64,000 nucleotides of DNA. It comes from JAZDCZ01 sp046757925 (GTDB lineage Bacteria > Gemmatimonadota > Gemmatimonadetes > Gemmatimonadales > GWC2-71-9). The stretch spans positions 1-64,000 of the forward strand of contig JBHHZE010000012.1 of the NCBI GenBank assembly GCA_046757925.1. The letters run 5' to 3'. The notes under the pieces were generated by a model that was given only the letters and a program-made list of their open reading frames with translations, was not told the origin of the DNA and ran no database searches. The position numbers and the translations under genes are program-made. Below, piece after piece: positions 1 to 8,161 of this stretch. Numbering within the stretch: position 1 is the stretch's first letter; each line of letters begins with the position of its first letter.

Positions 1-1
1 G

Positions 2-499
2 CCGCGAGCCACGTTGGCCGTAGTTTTGGTTGGTCTCCAGTTGACTGCTGGGATCTTTGTTCCGGTCTTGCATGCCGAGACCGAGGCGTGGAGCACGGCC
101 CGGACCATAGAGTCCACTCACACTAAACTGTGCTCGGTCATCCACTCTGAGGCCCGTTGTGCCACCACCTCGAGCCGGGCATTGACGGAACAGGGCGGTG
201 GGCCTCAACTCGATTCGAGAATCGCTCTCCTGGCAGGAACGTCGGAGCGTTCTCAACCTGTATTGACAGTGTCGTATGGCAACGCGCACAGGGTACGTGC
301 ACCTCCTAGGCATCGGGTTCCAGCTGTGGGAATGCCGTTTCGTGTCCCATCGCTGCCGAAGGCGATGTGGGCTGGACCATGTAATCTAGGAGGTTTCAGG
401 ATATGGAGCGTACACTGTTACTCGCCATTGCAACAGCTTTACAAGCAGTGTCGGTCAGCGCACAGACAGGGCCGAATTATGATCGTAACTCGAATGTGA
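2..499 (+). CDS. Partial small exported protein, open at the left edge
   Basis: The frame is open to the left window edge and starts with a hydrophobic, signal-peptide-like segment (LAVVLVGLQLTAGIFVPVLH) followed by a short polar region with two cysteines. The pattern resembles small exported proteins of the DUF2946 type that often sit next to metal or TonB genes, but I cannot confirm the family. The last ~100 bases overlap the ribosome site and start of the next gene, so the real C-terminus may be earlier if a frameshift exists. It could also be a decayed gene, given the damaged genes that follow. Confidence 0.3.
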   Translation, partial: PRATLAVVLVGLQLTAGIFVPVLHAETEAWSTARTIESTHTKLCSVIHSEARCATTSSRALTEQGGGPQLDSRIALLAGTSERSQPVLTVSYGNAHRVRAPPRHRVPAVGMPFRVPSLPKAMWAGPCNLGGFRIWSVHCYSPLQQLYKQCRSAHRQGRIMIVTRM

Positions 500-1265
500 A
501 CCAAACGATTCTCCCAAGTGCGAGTGGGCCGGCTCGCCCGATGCCTCATGGGGATCACAATGCGGTCTCACGTGCTATCATAGATCCCACATTTACACAC
601 CATGCTATTCTGGAAGACGAACTGCGAGTCAATTTCTTCCGGTCTTCCAGACGTGCCACCGAGGCCCGTTCGGTCGCTACTCTAGAACTCGCTTATGCTT
701 TCAGCGATGCGTTCGGCGCGGAGATCTTCGTGCCATATGTCCTGGACCCTGTGGATGGTATCGGGAGCCGTGATCGTACGGTGCTGGATCTCGAGGTACA
801 GCCTCTCAAGTGGTCCTTCATAAGCGTTACAACTTGGTGGTTACGGCCGTTGCAGCCGGAGTCATACCGGTGGAGCGTTCGGTCGAGTCAGGTGAGCGCG
901 TGTGGCGTTTTGAGCCCCATCTTTTCGCCGACGCGGCGGTTGGGCCGGTGGCGGTACAGTCGAATATGGTCGCGAGCTTTGCCGACAACGGCGAAACAGA
1001 AATAGAAGTCGCCACATCCGTTGCGCGGATGATTTTTCTTGGGAACGCAGTCTCGACGGGCCCATTGCTGGAGCTGCTTTGGGAAGTTCCCGTCAACGGC
1101 ACGCCGGGCTCTCGATCGGAGCCCTTTCTTGCTCCTGGCGCCAAGCTGCAGGTACGTGGATGGTACTTTGGAGCCAGCTATCTGTTTCCTATCCGGTCCG
1201 GATCGTCCGAGCCAACGCGACTTGCCCTGACTGCAGGTTACCACGTCAGTTTTCGAAAGCGGTGA
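403..1265 (+). pseudogene. Frameshifted outer-membrane beta-barrel protein
   Basis: Two overlapping frames together form one protein. The first part starts at ATG 403 behind an AGGAGG site, has a signal peptide (residues 1-20, ending SVSAQ), then a short polar stretch and beta-strand-like sequence. Around 800-825 the homologous reading jumps frame and continues to 1265 with amphipathic strands ending in GYHVSF, typical of an outer-membrane barrel C-terminus with a terminal aromatic. The join falls near VQPLKWSF in frame 1 and HKRYNLVVTA in frame 2. The product resembles channel or MetA-pathway-like transporter barrels. A real frameshift mutation or a single-base sequencing error would look the same. 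Confidence 0.55.
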
Positions 1266-1430
1266 GCATTGTCCTCGTAGGTCCAGCGATTCGAGCCGAG
1301 AATTGGAAGTTCACGGTGATAGATCCGCGGAATCGACATGCCTGACTGCGGTAACTCATCTGGACCTACCGTACATCTCGATTTGAGAGACGAGAACGAG
1401 TAGAACATCCAATCACAGCCGGAGGGAGAA

Positions 1431-1679
1431 GTGCCCGATCACTATGTTTGGCTCATCTGGTCCAGCTTGTTTCTCATTCCCTGGGGATTGCTTTACCTAC
1501 TCTTTCCCTTGCATCGGAAGGCCATGTTGTGGGTAAGCGCATTTACCATGCCTTTCGGATTAACAGAACCCATATTCGTACCGGAATACTGGGCTCCGCC
1601 AAGTCTGTTTGCCTGTTTTCTACTTCTTCCCCTGGAATCCGATGACCATGTTACATGGCGGAGGCCTTTAGCGGGATAG
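1431..1679 (+). CDS. Small membrane protein, probably a truncated family member
   Basis: GTG start behind a GGAGGGAGA site at 1419-1428. The protein has a first membrane helix (WLIWSSLFLIPWGLLYLLF) and a second hydrophobic stretch containing FGLTEPIFVPEYWAPPSLF, a strongly patterned Pro/Trp/aromatic motif I associate with lycopene-cyclase-domain-like membrane proteins. Family members are several helices longer; here the sequence runs into a charged tail and stops after 82 residues, so this is likely a C-terminally truncated remnant. Its end overlaps the end of a convergent gene fragment. Confidence 0.4.
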   Translation: MPDHYVWLIWSSLFLIPWGLLYLLFPLHRKAMLWVSAFTMPFGLTEPIFVPEYWAPPSLFACFLLLPLESDDHVTWRRPLAG

Positions 1680-1980
1680 CCCTCAATCGATTCTCGGCGA
1701 GGTGCCGCTTTAAGCCTCCGATCTTGCTGTCGAACAACGAGCGATCCAGATATACGAGATAGAATCCTTGATCCTCAGGGTTTTCAGCGTCGTCGATCAG
1801 TGACATCACTTTGAGCGCGGCCTGAAAATAATGACTTGCGTAGATCTGGTTCAGCACGACGAGGGTCTGTGGAACGCTTCCCGATGGACGCCGGTAGATC
1901 GTCGCATGCGCGATAGCTGCCGGCGGTCCGAGCCCGAGCTCCTCCACAGACCAATAGAGCAAGTTCTGGGAATTCGGTAG
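1651..1980 (-). pseudogene. C-terminal remnant of an unrecognised protein
   Basis: An open stretch with a well-behaved protein sequence (for example QTLVVLNQIYASHYFQAAL and a charged C-terminal helix) lacks a plausible start. The frame is closed by TAA at 1981-1983, and the residues just after it (NSQNLLYWSVEE) already look like the inside of a folded domain. A TTG at 1962 is the only start candidate and has no convincing ribosome site. I read it as the 3' part of a gene whose 5' half was deleted. The family is not recognised. Confidence 0.4.
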
Positions 1981-2080
1981 TTACACCTTTGACATGAGTT
2001 CTCGGTGATAAGAACCCTCCACGGCTAATTGGGGAGAGTCGGGCGGTATCGGCGCACCGGACTAATCCGTACACACGGCG

Positions 2081-3124
2081 TCATACCACTTCGATGACGA
2101 TCTTGCCAAAATGTCGTCCGTCCTCTAGCAGGCGGTGAGCCTCCCGAATACGACCGAGTGGCAGGATACTGTCGATGACGGGCCGAATATGTCCTTCGTT
2201 AACCAGTGAGAGGCCGGAGACCAGGTCCTCGTAGGTGCCCCCATTCGAACCGAGAATCCGAAGCTGACGGTGATAGATCTGCGGGATCTCAACCTGCGTC
2301 GTCGCGCCCGTGTGTGATCCGCAGGACACGAGCCGACCGTTGGAAGCCAAGACGCTCAGTCCGGAGGCCCATGTGGCGGCACCGACGTTGTCTTGCACGA
2401 GGTCGACTCCTCGCCCTTCCGTAGCAGACCGCACTCCTTCGCCCCAATCGGCTTGTCGATAGTCGAAAACCTCGGCAGCGCCGAGGTTCCTGGCGGAAGC
2501 TGCCTTGTGAGACGTCGAGGTCGTGGCAAACACGCGGGCCCCCAGATGCCGCGCCACTTGAATACTCATCGACGCGACCCCACCGCCCGCACCGAGGATC
2601 AGTACGTCCTCTCCTCTCTTGACGTCCCCGATGTGAACGAGCATGTGCCAGGAAGTCATCAGAACTACCGGTAGAGTGGCGGCTTCGGTGAGGGACAGGT
2701 TATGGGGCTTGGACAGAAGGTTATCTGCCGGAACCACGATGAACTCCGCTAGGCCGCCGTCCAGGTGTTCCCCGATGATCCGATGTTCGGGACAGGTAGT
2801 GGGCTCTCCGTCTCTACAAGCTTCACAGTTACCGCAGGAGATCAGGGGATAGACGATCACTTCGTCACCCAATCGCCATCGCTCGACGCCAGGGCCCAGC
2901 GACTCGACCACACCGGCGATGTCACCACCACAAATGAGCGGCAATGGAACCGGACCAAACTTGGGACCACGGCGAACACCGATGTCCAACCAGTTCAGGG
3001 CGCATGCATGCACCTGTAGCCGTACCTCACCGGTGCTAGGCTTCGGTACCGGAACCTGTTCCAGATTGATTGCGCTTACATCGCCGTGTTCCCTGAGAAG
3101 AGCGGCTGTCATTGTGCGTGTCAT
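2081..3124 (-). CDS. Zinc-containing MDR-family alcohol dehydrogenase / quinone-oxidoreductase-like protein
   Basis: A cytosolic NAD(P)-dependent oxidoreductase of the medium-chain dehydrogenase family, full length at 347 residues. The GroES-like N-terminal half carries the structural-zinc loop (C97, C100, C103, C111). The Rossmann dinucleotide motif is GAGGGVAS near residue 178. The usual catalytic zinc ligands are altered: ACALNWLD replaces the C-containing active-site segment and GGDIAGVV replaces the GHE motif, so it may hold only structural zinc and act more like a quinone or enoyl reductase. The start overlaps the preceding small ORF as ATGA; an internal ATG four codons later (3112) is an alternative. 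Substrate unknown. Confidence 0.88.
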   Translation of the reverse strand: MTRTMTAALLREHGDVSAINLEQVPVPKPSTGEVRLQVHACALNWLDIGVRRGPKFGPVPLPLICGGDIAGVVESLGPGVERWRLGDEVIVYPLISCGNCEACRDGEPTTCPEHRIIGEHLDGGLAEFIVVPADNLLSKPHNLSLTEAATLPVVLMTSWHMLVHIGDVKRGEDVLILGAGGGVASMSIQVARHLGARVFATTSTSHKAASARNLGAAEVFDYRQADWGEGVRSATEGRGVDLVQDNVGAATWASGLSVLASNGRLVSCGSHTGATTQVEIPQIYHRQLRILGSNGGTYEDLVSGLSLVNEGHIRPVIDSILPLGRIREAHRLLEDGRHFGKIVIEVV

Positions 3125-3345
3125 TTCACGGCCTCGGCTGCCGTCTGGCTCAGAGCCAGACGTGGAAGAATGCAGGTGGTCTCGTCTGGGAGTCCCCTCT
3201 GGGCGAACAGATAAGACACCGTCTTCAGTCGAATGGCAACTAGTTTGCCGTCCGCGTCGGCTGCTGGCAACGGGAGTGCCGGGAACGTTGACGCGCTAGC
3301 GCATTCGGACGCTGTGGCCATTCGGGCCATTTGACCCCTCGACAT
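3121..3345 (-). CDS. Small hypothetical protein coupled to the dehydrogenase
   Basis: A 74-residue frame ends in TGA overlapping the ATG of the downstream dehydrogenase (ATGA), an arrangement typical of translational coupling. The C-terminal half (KLVAIRLKTVSYLFAQRGL) looks like a short helix-forming segment; the N-terminal part is low complexity. No family is recognised, no clear ribosome site precedes it, and it may be a chance ORF or a gene remnant. Confidence 0.25.
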   Translation of the reverse strand: MSRGQMARMATASECASASTFPALPLPAADADGKLVAIRLKTVSYLFAQRGLPDETTCILPRLALSQTAAEAVK

Positions 3346-3797
3346 CGGGAGATGGCCCAGCGCCAGTTATCTGGTCGCGCGGATGCCCCAGCGTAACTTG
3401 TTGCGAATGGGTCGGTTGGCCGATAACATCGACGAGGTACGGACCCTGCGCCTAGCCCCATCGAGGTTCAATTCTCACCCTCACGTCTGTCATACCGAAC
3501 CTCAAGCAAGCCGATCACACGTGAGGGCCACACCCTCATTCTCGATTATTGGAGGGCATATGAAGCCGATTTGGATAGCGGCACGCTTTCGCGGTCGAGT
3601 ACCTTAAGAACTCCTAGTTGGGCGAGTCCCCGAGCGCCGCCGCCAGAAAGCGCGATGCCCAGTTCTCCACCCGTGCTACAAATGCAACCTTGCATGCAAG
3701 CTGACTCCTTCAATGTTTCCAGGTACTCACGCTCCTAGAAAACCGTCTTATCCGCGTTGAACGAACAGCGGTGCGCACCCCTTGAGCGCGAGACTAG
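3346..3797. other. Intergenic stretch without a recognisable gene
   Basis: About 450 bases between the small ORF and the end of the zinc-ribbon exported protein. I see no ORF with protein-like composition, no tRNA that folds, and no strong terminator. A T-loop-like sequence near 3467 was tested and its stem does not pair. This side of the cytochrome cluster is adjacent to damaged genes and may be decayed sequence. Confidence 0.5.
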
Positions 3798-4709
3798 CTA
3801 GCTGCGCGCCGCAACCGTGCTCGGGCTTCCACACACCGGACAGAAGTTATCCGCTCGGCCCATACGACCACCGCACTCCTGGCAATACTTGTACTTGCGC
3901 TTCGATTTAGCCACGGGGCTTACTGAACGCTGCCGAACAGGCTGGCCTCCTTCGGGGGCTTGACGTTGGTGGCTCTTAGCGTTGACAAAGAGTCCGTAAC
4001 CGACCACACCTGCCAGAGCGAGAACGCCCACAACCAGGATGTTCCGCATTGCGGTCCCCCCGACCGGTGCGGATCCGGCTACCGTAACCGACGGTGTTCG
4101 ATCCGGCTTGATGTACGCGACCTCCACGGATCGTTCGACGTTCGCGGGCAGACTGTCGAAAACCAATCGGTTGTAGCTGAAGCCGCTGGCGTCGGTAACT
4201 ACGTTCACCGGTGCGGGGATCGTCCGAAACTGACTTGCCCGTAGCGGCTCCTGGACGCGGACGACGAGCTGCGAAATCCGGAATGGAGAGACCAGAGGGT
4301 ATCGAAATTCTTTTGAACTCCCATCGAACGGGTCGTAGTAGAACTCCATGTAGAACCGTTTGGTAGCGAGCGGATATCGTACTTCGGTAATTGTATCGCC
4401 GACCGCTCGCGTCTCGAATGTCGCATGCATGTGTTGACCCTCTTCACCGAGCGCGCCAGCCATGTGAATCTGGGCGCCTTTTGGGATCAGGAATACGAAG
4501 TCGGTCGGCGTTTCGACGTCCGAGTCTAATACTCCCTGATAGATTACCAAGACACGTGGGTCATCGTATTCGGGCCAGATGTCGATCTCCATTGACCGGA
4601 CGCCGACATCCGCTGTAGTGGTGGCCTGTACCCGATTCTGACTGGAGTCCGCGTGCACCGGGGCTGCCGCAATCATTCCCGCAGCCGCTAGCAATGCTAT
4701 GTAAGTCAT
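3798..4709 (-). CDS. Exported protein with a membrane anchor and C-terminal zinc ribbon (cytochrome c maturation cluster)
   Basis: 303 residues: signal peptide (1-20, ending PVHA), a periplasmic beta-rich domain of ~200 residues, a membrane helix near 222-242 (NILVVGVLALAGVVGYGLF), a basic linker, and a C-terminal zinc ribbon with CQECG and CPVCG pairs that would lie in the cytosol. It is the last gene of the ccm cluster and its ATG overlaps the stop of the CcmI-like gene (ATGA), so it is co-translated. A role in cytochrome c or heme handling is inferred from position only. I do not recognise the periplasmic domain; it resembles carboxypeptidase-regulatory-like beta domains. Confidence 0.7.
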   Translation of the reverse strand: MTYIALLAAAGMIAAAPVHADSSQNRVQATTTADVGVRSMEIDIWPEYDDPRVLVIYQGVLDSDVETPTDFVFLIPKGAQIHMAGALGEEGQHMHATFETRAVGDTITEVRYPLATKRFYMEFYYDPFDGSSKEFRYPLVSPFRISQLVVRVQEPLRASQFRTIPAPVNVVTDASGFSYNRLVFDSLPANVERSVEVAYIKPDRTPSVTVAGSAPVGGTAMRNILVVGVLALAGVVGYGLFVNAKSHQRQAPEGGQPVRQRSVSPVAKSKRKYKYCQECGGRMGRADNFCPVCGSPSTVAARS

Positions 4710-5182
4710 GTCACCGTCTCCCTTTCGTCTGGGAGAGGCTGGCCGCAGGATCGGCAGAAACGATCGCCGGGCTCGACGGCGGCCTCACAACTCGGGCACA
4801 AGCCACATTCGGGAATAGCGACGCCGCATGCTTCACAGAAGTTGCTGGCGGGTGGATTCACATGCCCGCACTGGGCACATGGCAACGGCCCGTCTCCCGG
4901 AGATGGTTCACCCTCGCTGATCTCCTTTAGCAAGGCGAACGCTTTCGCGCGATAGCCGTTGCAAAGCTCCGCATAGTCTTCATCGGAGAGCTTCCCCGTC
5001 TTGTATTCGAACTCCAGGTCTTTGATGGCGGTGTAGACCGCCTCCTTCTCGTGGAACAGACGGCGCCGCCGCTCCAACCGCGGGGGTGCACGATGGATCG
5101 TAGTTGCGCGCGGTACCAGCAACGGATATCCGATGAGCGTCAAACCTACGATCAGCAGCAGAAAGAAAATCGCGATTTCCAT
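4706..5182 (-). CDS. CcmI-like membrane protein with a double zinc ribbon
   Basis: 158 residues: one N-terminal membrane helix (IAIFFLLLIVGLTLIGYPLL), then a charged helical segment with AVYTAIKDLEFEYKTGKLS followed by DEDY, which matches the segment found in CcmI/CycH-type proteins and other ccm-linked proteins, then two zinc ribbons (CAQCG ... CEACG, and CPSC ... CRSCG). CcmI normally presents apocytochrome to the heme lyase. Here the usual TPR region is absent and replaced by zinc ribbons. It lies 3 nt after ccmH and overlaps the next gene by ATGA, so it belongs to the same operon. Confidence 0.7.
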   Translation of the reverse strand: MEIAIFFLLLIVGLTLIGYPLLVPRATTIHRAPPRLERRRRLFHEKEAVYTAIKDLEFEYKTGKLSDEDYAELCNGYRAKAFALLKEISEGEPSPGDGPLPCAQCGHVNPPASNFCEACGVAIPECGLCPSCEAAVEPGDRFCRSCGQPLPDERETVT

Positions 5183-5185
5183 GCG

Positions 5186-5677
5186 TCAAACCTCGAATTC
5201 ATCGAGCTCATGTTCCAGTATTGCACCGTACTTGGATTCTAGATCGTGCTCTGCGACGAGAGCGATGTCAGCGGCTTGTTCCAAACGACGCCGCTGGGTC
5301 CACGTAGCTACCGCGAGCCAGATAACGAGGCTCCCCACCAGGATAGCGGCGAACGGCGTTATCCACGCGGTAAGGTTGAATCCCCTCTTGGTCGGCGCCG
5401 CCAACACCTGCTCACCGTATGTCGCCGTCATGTAATCGATGACTTCCTTTGCGTTCAGTCCGTCGGACAGTTTCTGGCCGATGATCGCCTTCATCTCCTT
5501 GGCCGTATCCATCTCGCAGACGTTGAGTAGCTTGCCGCAGCCGCATTGGCAGATCAATTGGCTCGCTACGTTGTCGACGGCTCCCTGTGCATGTAACGGC
5601 ACAGTGCCACCTGCCTGTGCTATGAGCGATGCGATCACGGCAGCGCGCAATGAAGTCCAGCTATACCAATGCCGCAT
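5186..5677 (-). CDS. ccmH: CcmH/NrfF-family apocytochrome thiol reductase
   Basis: CcmH keeps the CXXCH cysteines of apocytochrome c reduced for heme ligation at the outer face of the inner membrane. The 163-residue protein has a signal peptide (ending PLHAQ), then the family core with C43, C45, C47 and C54 in QLICQCGCGKLLNVCEM, the conserved NAKEVIDYMTATYGEQVL helix region, and a C-terminal membrane helix (ITPFAAILVGSLVIWLAVA). The classical LRCxxCQ motif is replaced by a CQCGCG version. The gene overlaps the 3' end of ccmF by 17 nt. Confidence 0.88.
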   Translation of the reverse strand: MRHWYSWTSLRAAVIASLIAQAGGTVPLHAQGAVDNVASQLICQCGCGKLLNVCEMDTAKEMKAIIGQKLSDGLNAKEVIDYMTATYGEQVLAAPTKRGFNLTAWITPFAAILVGSLVIWLAVATWTQRRRLEQAADIALVAEHDLESKYGAILEHELDEFEV

Positions 5678-7664
5678 GATGCTCGACCTCGCTTTCTACG
5701 ACGACATCAGTTCTCGTCGACACGAGCCGCCGCTTGGGCGGTTCGGGCCACACCGCAATCAGAGTCCCAACGGTGATGACCACACCGGCAATCCAGAGCC
5801 ACTCTGTGAGAGGATTGACAATGAACTTGAAACTGGCCCTGTCATCTTCGTATCCGTCTAGGATCACGTACAGATCCTCCTTCAACGTCGAGCGAATTGC
5901 CACTTCGGTCGTGGGTTGGTTGAAGGTGCGGTAAAGACGCTTTTGAGGTGCCATCGTGCCCAGAGACTTGCCGTGCTTGGCGATGTCGAGCATGGCTGCA
6001 ACCGCGACGCGATTTCTGCTGGGATATACGTCCATCTTACGATACGTCACGCTGTAGTCACCTACCTGCGCCCTTTCTCCGGGACTCAGAATCGCCTTGG
6101 TCTCTTGCACGAAAGCCTTGCCCGTCACGCCGATGAAGAAGAGAACCACGCCGAAATGTACGATGTAGCCACCGTAGCGGCGTTGGTTCCGTGAGATCAA
6201 GTCGTGAAACGATGACAGCCAGCTCTTTCCGGAGATTTGTCGGCGAGCGCGGGTCCCTCTATAGAACTCGGAGACAATCGTTGCCATGACGAACCCGGAC
6301 AGTGTGAACGATATCAGTGCGTACAAATGCCGCATCCCGAGCGCGAATAGTGTGACACCAACAAGCAGACCGATTGCGGCCGGCCGCAGAAAATTGCGGC
6401 GTAGATTGGCAAGTGATGCACGGCGCCACGCGATAAGCGGACAGATACCGGTCAGCGCCAGCAAACCGAGGAAGATGGGGATAGTAACTTGATTGAAGAA
6501 AGGCGGACCGACCGTGATCTTGACACCACGTACCGCCTCGGATATCAGTGGGAAGATGGTGCCCCAAAAAACGGCGAACATTGCTCCGACAAAAAGCAGA
6601 TTGTTCATTAGGAAGCTCGATTCTCGAGACACCATCGAATCGAGTTCGTTCTTACTACGCAACAACGGGAGCCTCTTCAAGATGAGGCCGACCGAAAGGA
6701 TCAACACGACGGCGATAAGACCGAGGAACATCGGCCCGAGGTTGCTCTCGCCGAAGCTGTGCACCGATGAGATCACGCCGCTTCTGGTTAGGAAGGTGCC
6801 GAATAGGGTCAACGTGAACGTCAGGATGATCAATGACACGTTCCATACCTTCAACATGTTCTTCTTTTCCTGGATCATCACGGAGTGCAGAAATGCGGTA
6901 CCTGTCAGCCACGGCAGGAATGAGGCGCTCTCGACGGGATCCCACATCCAGAATCCACCCCACCCCAACTCAACGTAGGCCCACTGTGCTCCGAATAGGT
7001 TGCCCCAAGTGAGAAAGAACCATGAAAACACCGCCCAACGCCGAGTCGTGCGGATCCAGTCGTCGCCGAGCCGCCCAGTGACCAGGGCGGCGACGGCGAA
7101 GGCAAATGGTATGCTGAACCCCACGTAACCGAGGTATAACGCGGTCGGGTGGAAAATCATTCCCGGGTTTTGGAGCATCGGGTTCAGGCCGCTACCTTCC
7201 GGGGGAGTCACTGCGAGACGCTCGAAGGGAGGAGTGACGAACACGAGGAGTGACCCAAAGAACACCAGCAGGGTGCTGAGCACACCAACTACGTATGGTA
7301 TCAGTTCTCTGTTCCTCCAGCGATTTTGGAGCACAACTACTGTTGCGAATAACGCGAGCACCCATGCCCAAAGGAGAAGGCTCCCCTTCTGCCCCCCCCA
7401 GAGTGCGGCCACCGTGTAGGACATCGGAAGGTCGCTACTCGAATACGATGCCACGTATTCGATGCCGAAGTCGCGTGTTACGAAGCCATGGATCAATGCC
7501 GCGGCGGCAACGCTCAGCAGTAGGAAGGACATCAGAACACTGTTTTCGGCACTGCGTATTAGGTTGAGTCTCCTAATCGCGCCACCGCGAAATGCGATCA
7601 CCGCACCGTACGCGCTTACAACGAGACCGAATTGCAGCGCGAACGTACCGAGTTCAGGAACCAT
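5661..7664 (-). CDS. ccmF: Cytochrome c heme lyase subunit CcmF
   Basis: CcmF is the large integral membrane subunit of the System I heme lyase, which attaches heme to apocytochrome c in the periplasm. The protein has ~14 membrane segments, the WWD-type heme-handling signature WGGFWMWDPVESASFLPWL, and the following LTRSGVISSVHSFG segment, plus a C-terminal periplasmic part. I place the start at ATG 7664 (MVPELGTF) because AGGGGGAG lies 6-7 nt upstream; the longer frame to 7706 overlaps the preceding gene and lacks a site. Length (667 residues) is normal. ccmABCDE are not in the window. Confidence 0.93.
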   Translation of the reverse strand: MVPELGTFALQFGLVVSAYGAVIAFRGGAIRRLNLIRSAENSVLMSFLLLSVAAAALIHGFVTRDFGIEYVASYSSSDLPMSYTVAALWGGQKGSLLLWAWVLALFATVVVLQNRWRNRELIPYVVGVLSTLLVFFGSLLVFVTPPFERLAVTPPEGSGLNPMLQNPGMIFHPTALYLGYVGFSIPFAFAVAALVTGRLGDDWIRTTRRWAVFSWFFLTWGNLFGAQWAYVELGWGGFWMWDPVESASFLPWLTGTAFLHSVMIQEKKNMLKVWNVSLIILTFTLTLFGTFLTRSGVISSVHSFGESNLGPMFLGLIAVVLILSVGLILKRLPLLRSKNELDSMVSRESSFLMNNLLFVGAMFAVFWGTIFPLISEAVRGVKITVGPPFFNQVTIPIFLGLLALTGICPLIAWRRASLANLRRNFLRPAAIGLLVGVTLFALGMRHLYALISFTLSGFVMATIVSEFYRGTRARRQISGKSWLSSFHDLISRNQRRYGGYIVHFGVVLFFIGVTGKAFVQETKAILSPGERAQVGDYSVTYRKMDVYPSRNRVAVAAMLDIAKHGKSLGTMAPQKRLYRTFNQPTTEVAIRSTLKEDLYVILDGYEDDRASFKFIVNPLTEWLWIAGVVITVGTLIAVWPEPPKRRLVSTRTDVVVESEVEHHAALV

Positions 7665-7962
7665 CGCTCCCCCTAATGCATGCCTTATGCATGTCATCTG
7701 ACCCATCAGTCATTCGCTCTGACGTCGCTCCACAGTGGGAACACGTTGATCGCCCGAAGAGATGTTCGCCGCAGCGCGCACATCGCACGTTCGGCGGTTG
7801 GTAGGCAAGCGAATTGCCGGGCGTTCGTCTCATGGCGCGTATCACCCACGCGCAAACGAAAAGGAGGGCGGCTAAGAAAACGGTCGCTCCGAGAACAATA
7901 GTGGACATGTTGCCGGACGGTTGAGATGGCATCGCTGTGAGTAATCCAGTCAGGCCTAACAC
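7654..7962 (-). CDS. Small membrane-anchored zinc-ribbon protein, first gene of the ccm cluster
   Basis: GTG start at 7962 preceded by a strong GGAGG site (7 nt spacing). About 102 residues: an N-terminal membrane helix (STIVLGATVFLAALLFVCAWVI), a linker, and a zinc ribbon with CARCG and CSHCG pairs. The end overlaps the ccmF start by 11 nt, so translation is coupled. Function unknown. It is one of three zinc-ribbon proteins surrounding ccmF and ccmH, suggesting a metal- or redox-sensing accessory role in this heme-lyase variant (inference). Confidence 0.65.
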   Translation of the reverse strand: MLGLTGLLTAMPSQPSGNMSTIVLGATVFLAALLFVCAWVIRAMRRTPGNSLAYQPPNVRCARCGEHLFGRSTCSHCGATSERMTDGSDDMHKACIRGSDGS

Positions 7963-8054
7963 GGACAGTCCTCCTCTTGATGCACCGCATATTGCACACG
8001 GCGGACCGTCACATTGGGTTGAGTAACAGATTGTTGATTATGGACTTAGGTGCA

Positions 8055-8106
8055 CCCAGTGCGCTTCGATTTCAGGGGCGGTGCGGGAGACCCCCCGCGC
8101 ACTGGG
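8055..8106. terminator. Large perfect inverted repeat between copA and the ccm cluster
   Basis: CCCAGTGCGC at 8055-8064 pairs perfectly with GCGCACTGGG at 8097-8106, and the enclosed sequence contains a second G/C hairpin (GCGGG/CCCGC on the minus strand). It lies downstream of copA (ends 8162) and upstream of the ccm cluster start (7962). It could terminate copA transcription although there is no run of T after it, or serve as an RNA-processing or regulator site. Confidence 0.45.
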
Positions 8107-8161
8107 CTATATGACCCGCGAGTAGATATGCAGACGTCGAGTGGTTCCCACTATCGGACAA

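Noticed and set aside
3440..3500. tRNA-like T-arm (GGTTCAATTC)
   Set aside because: Only two of five stem pairs form and there is no acceptor or anticodon arm.
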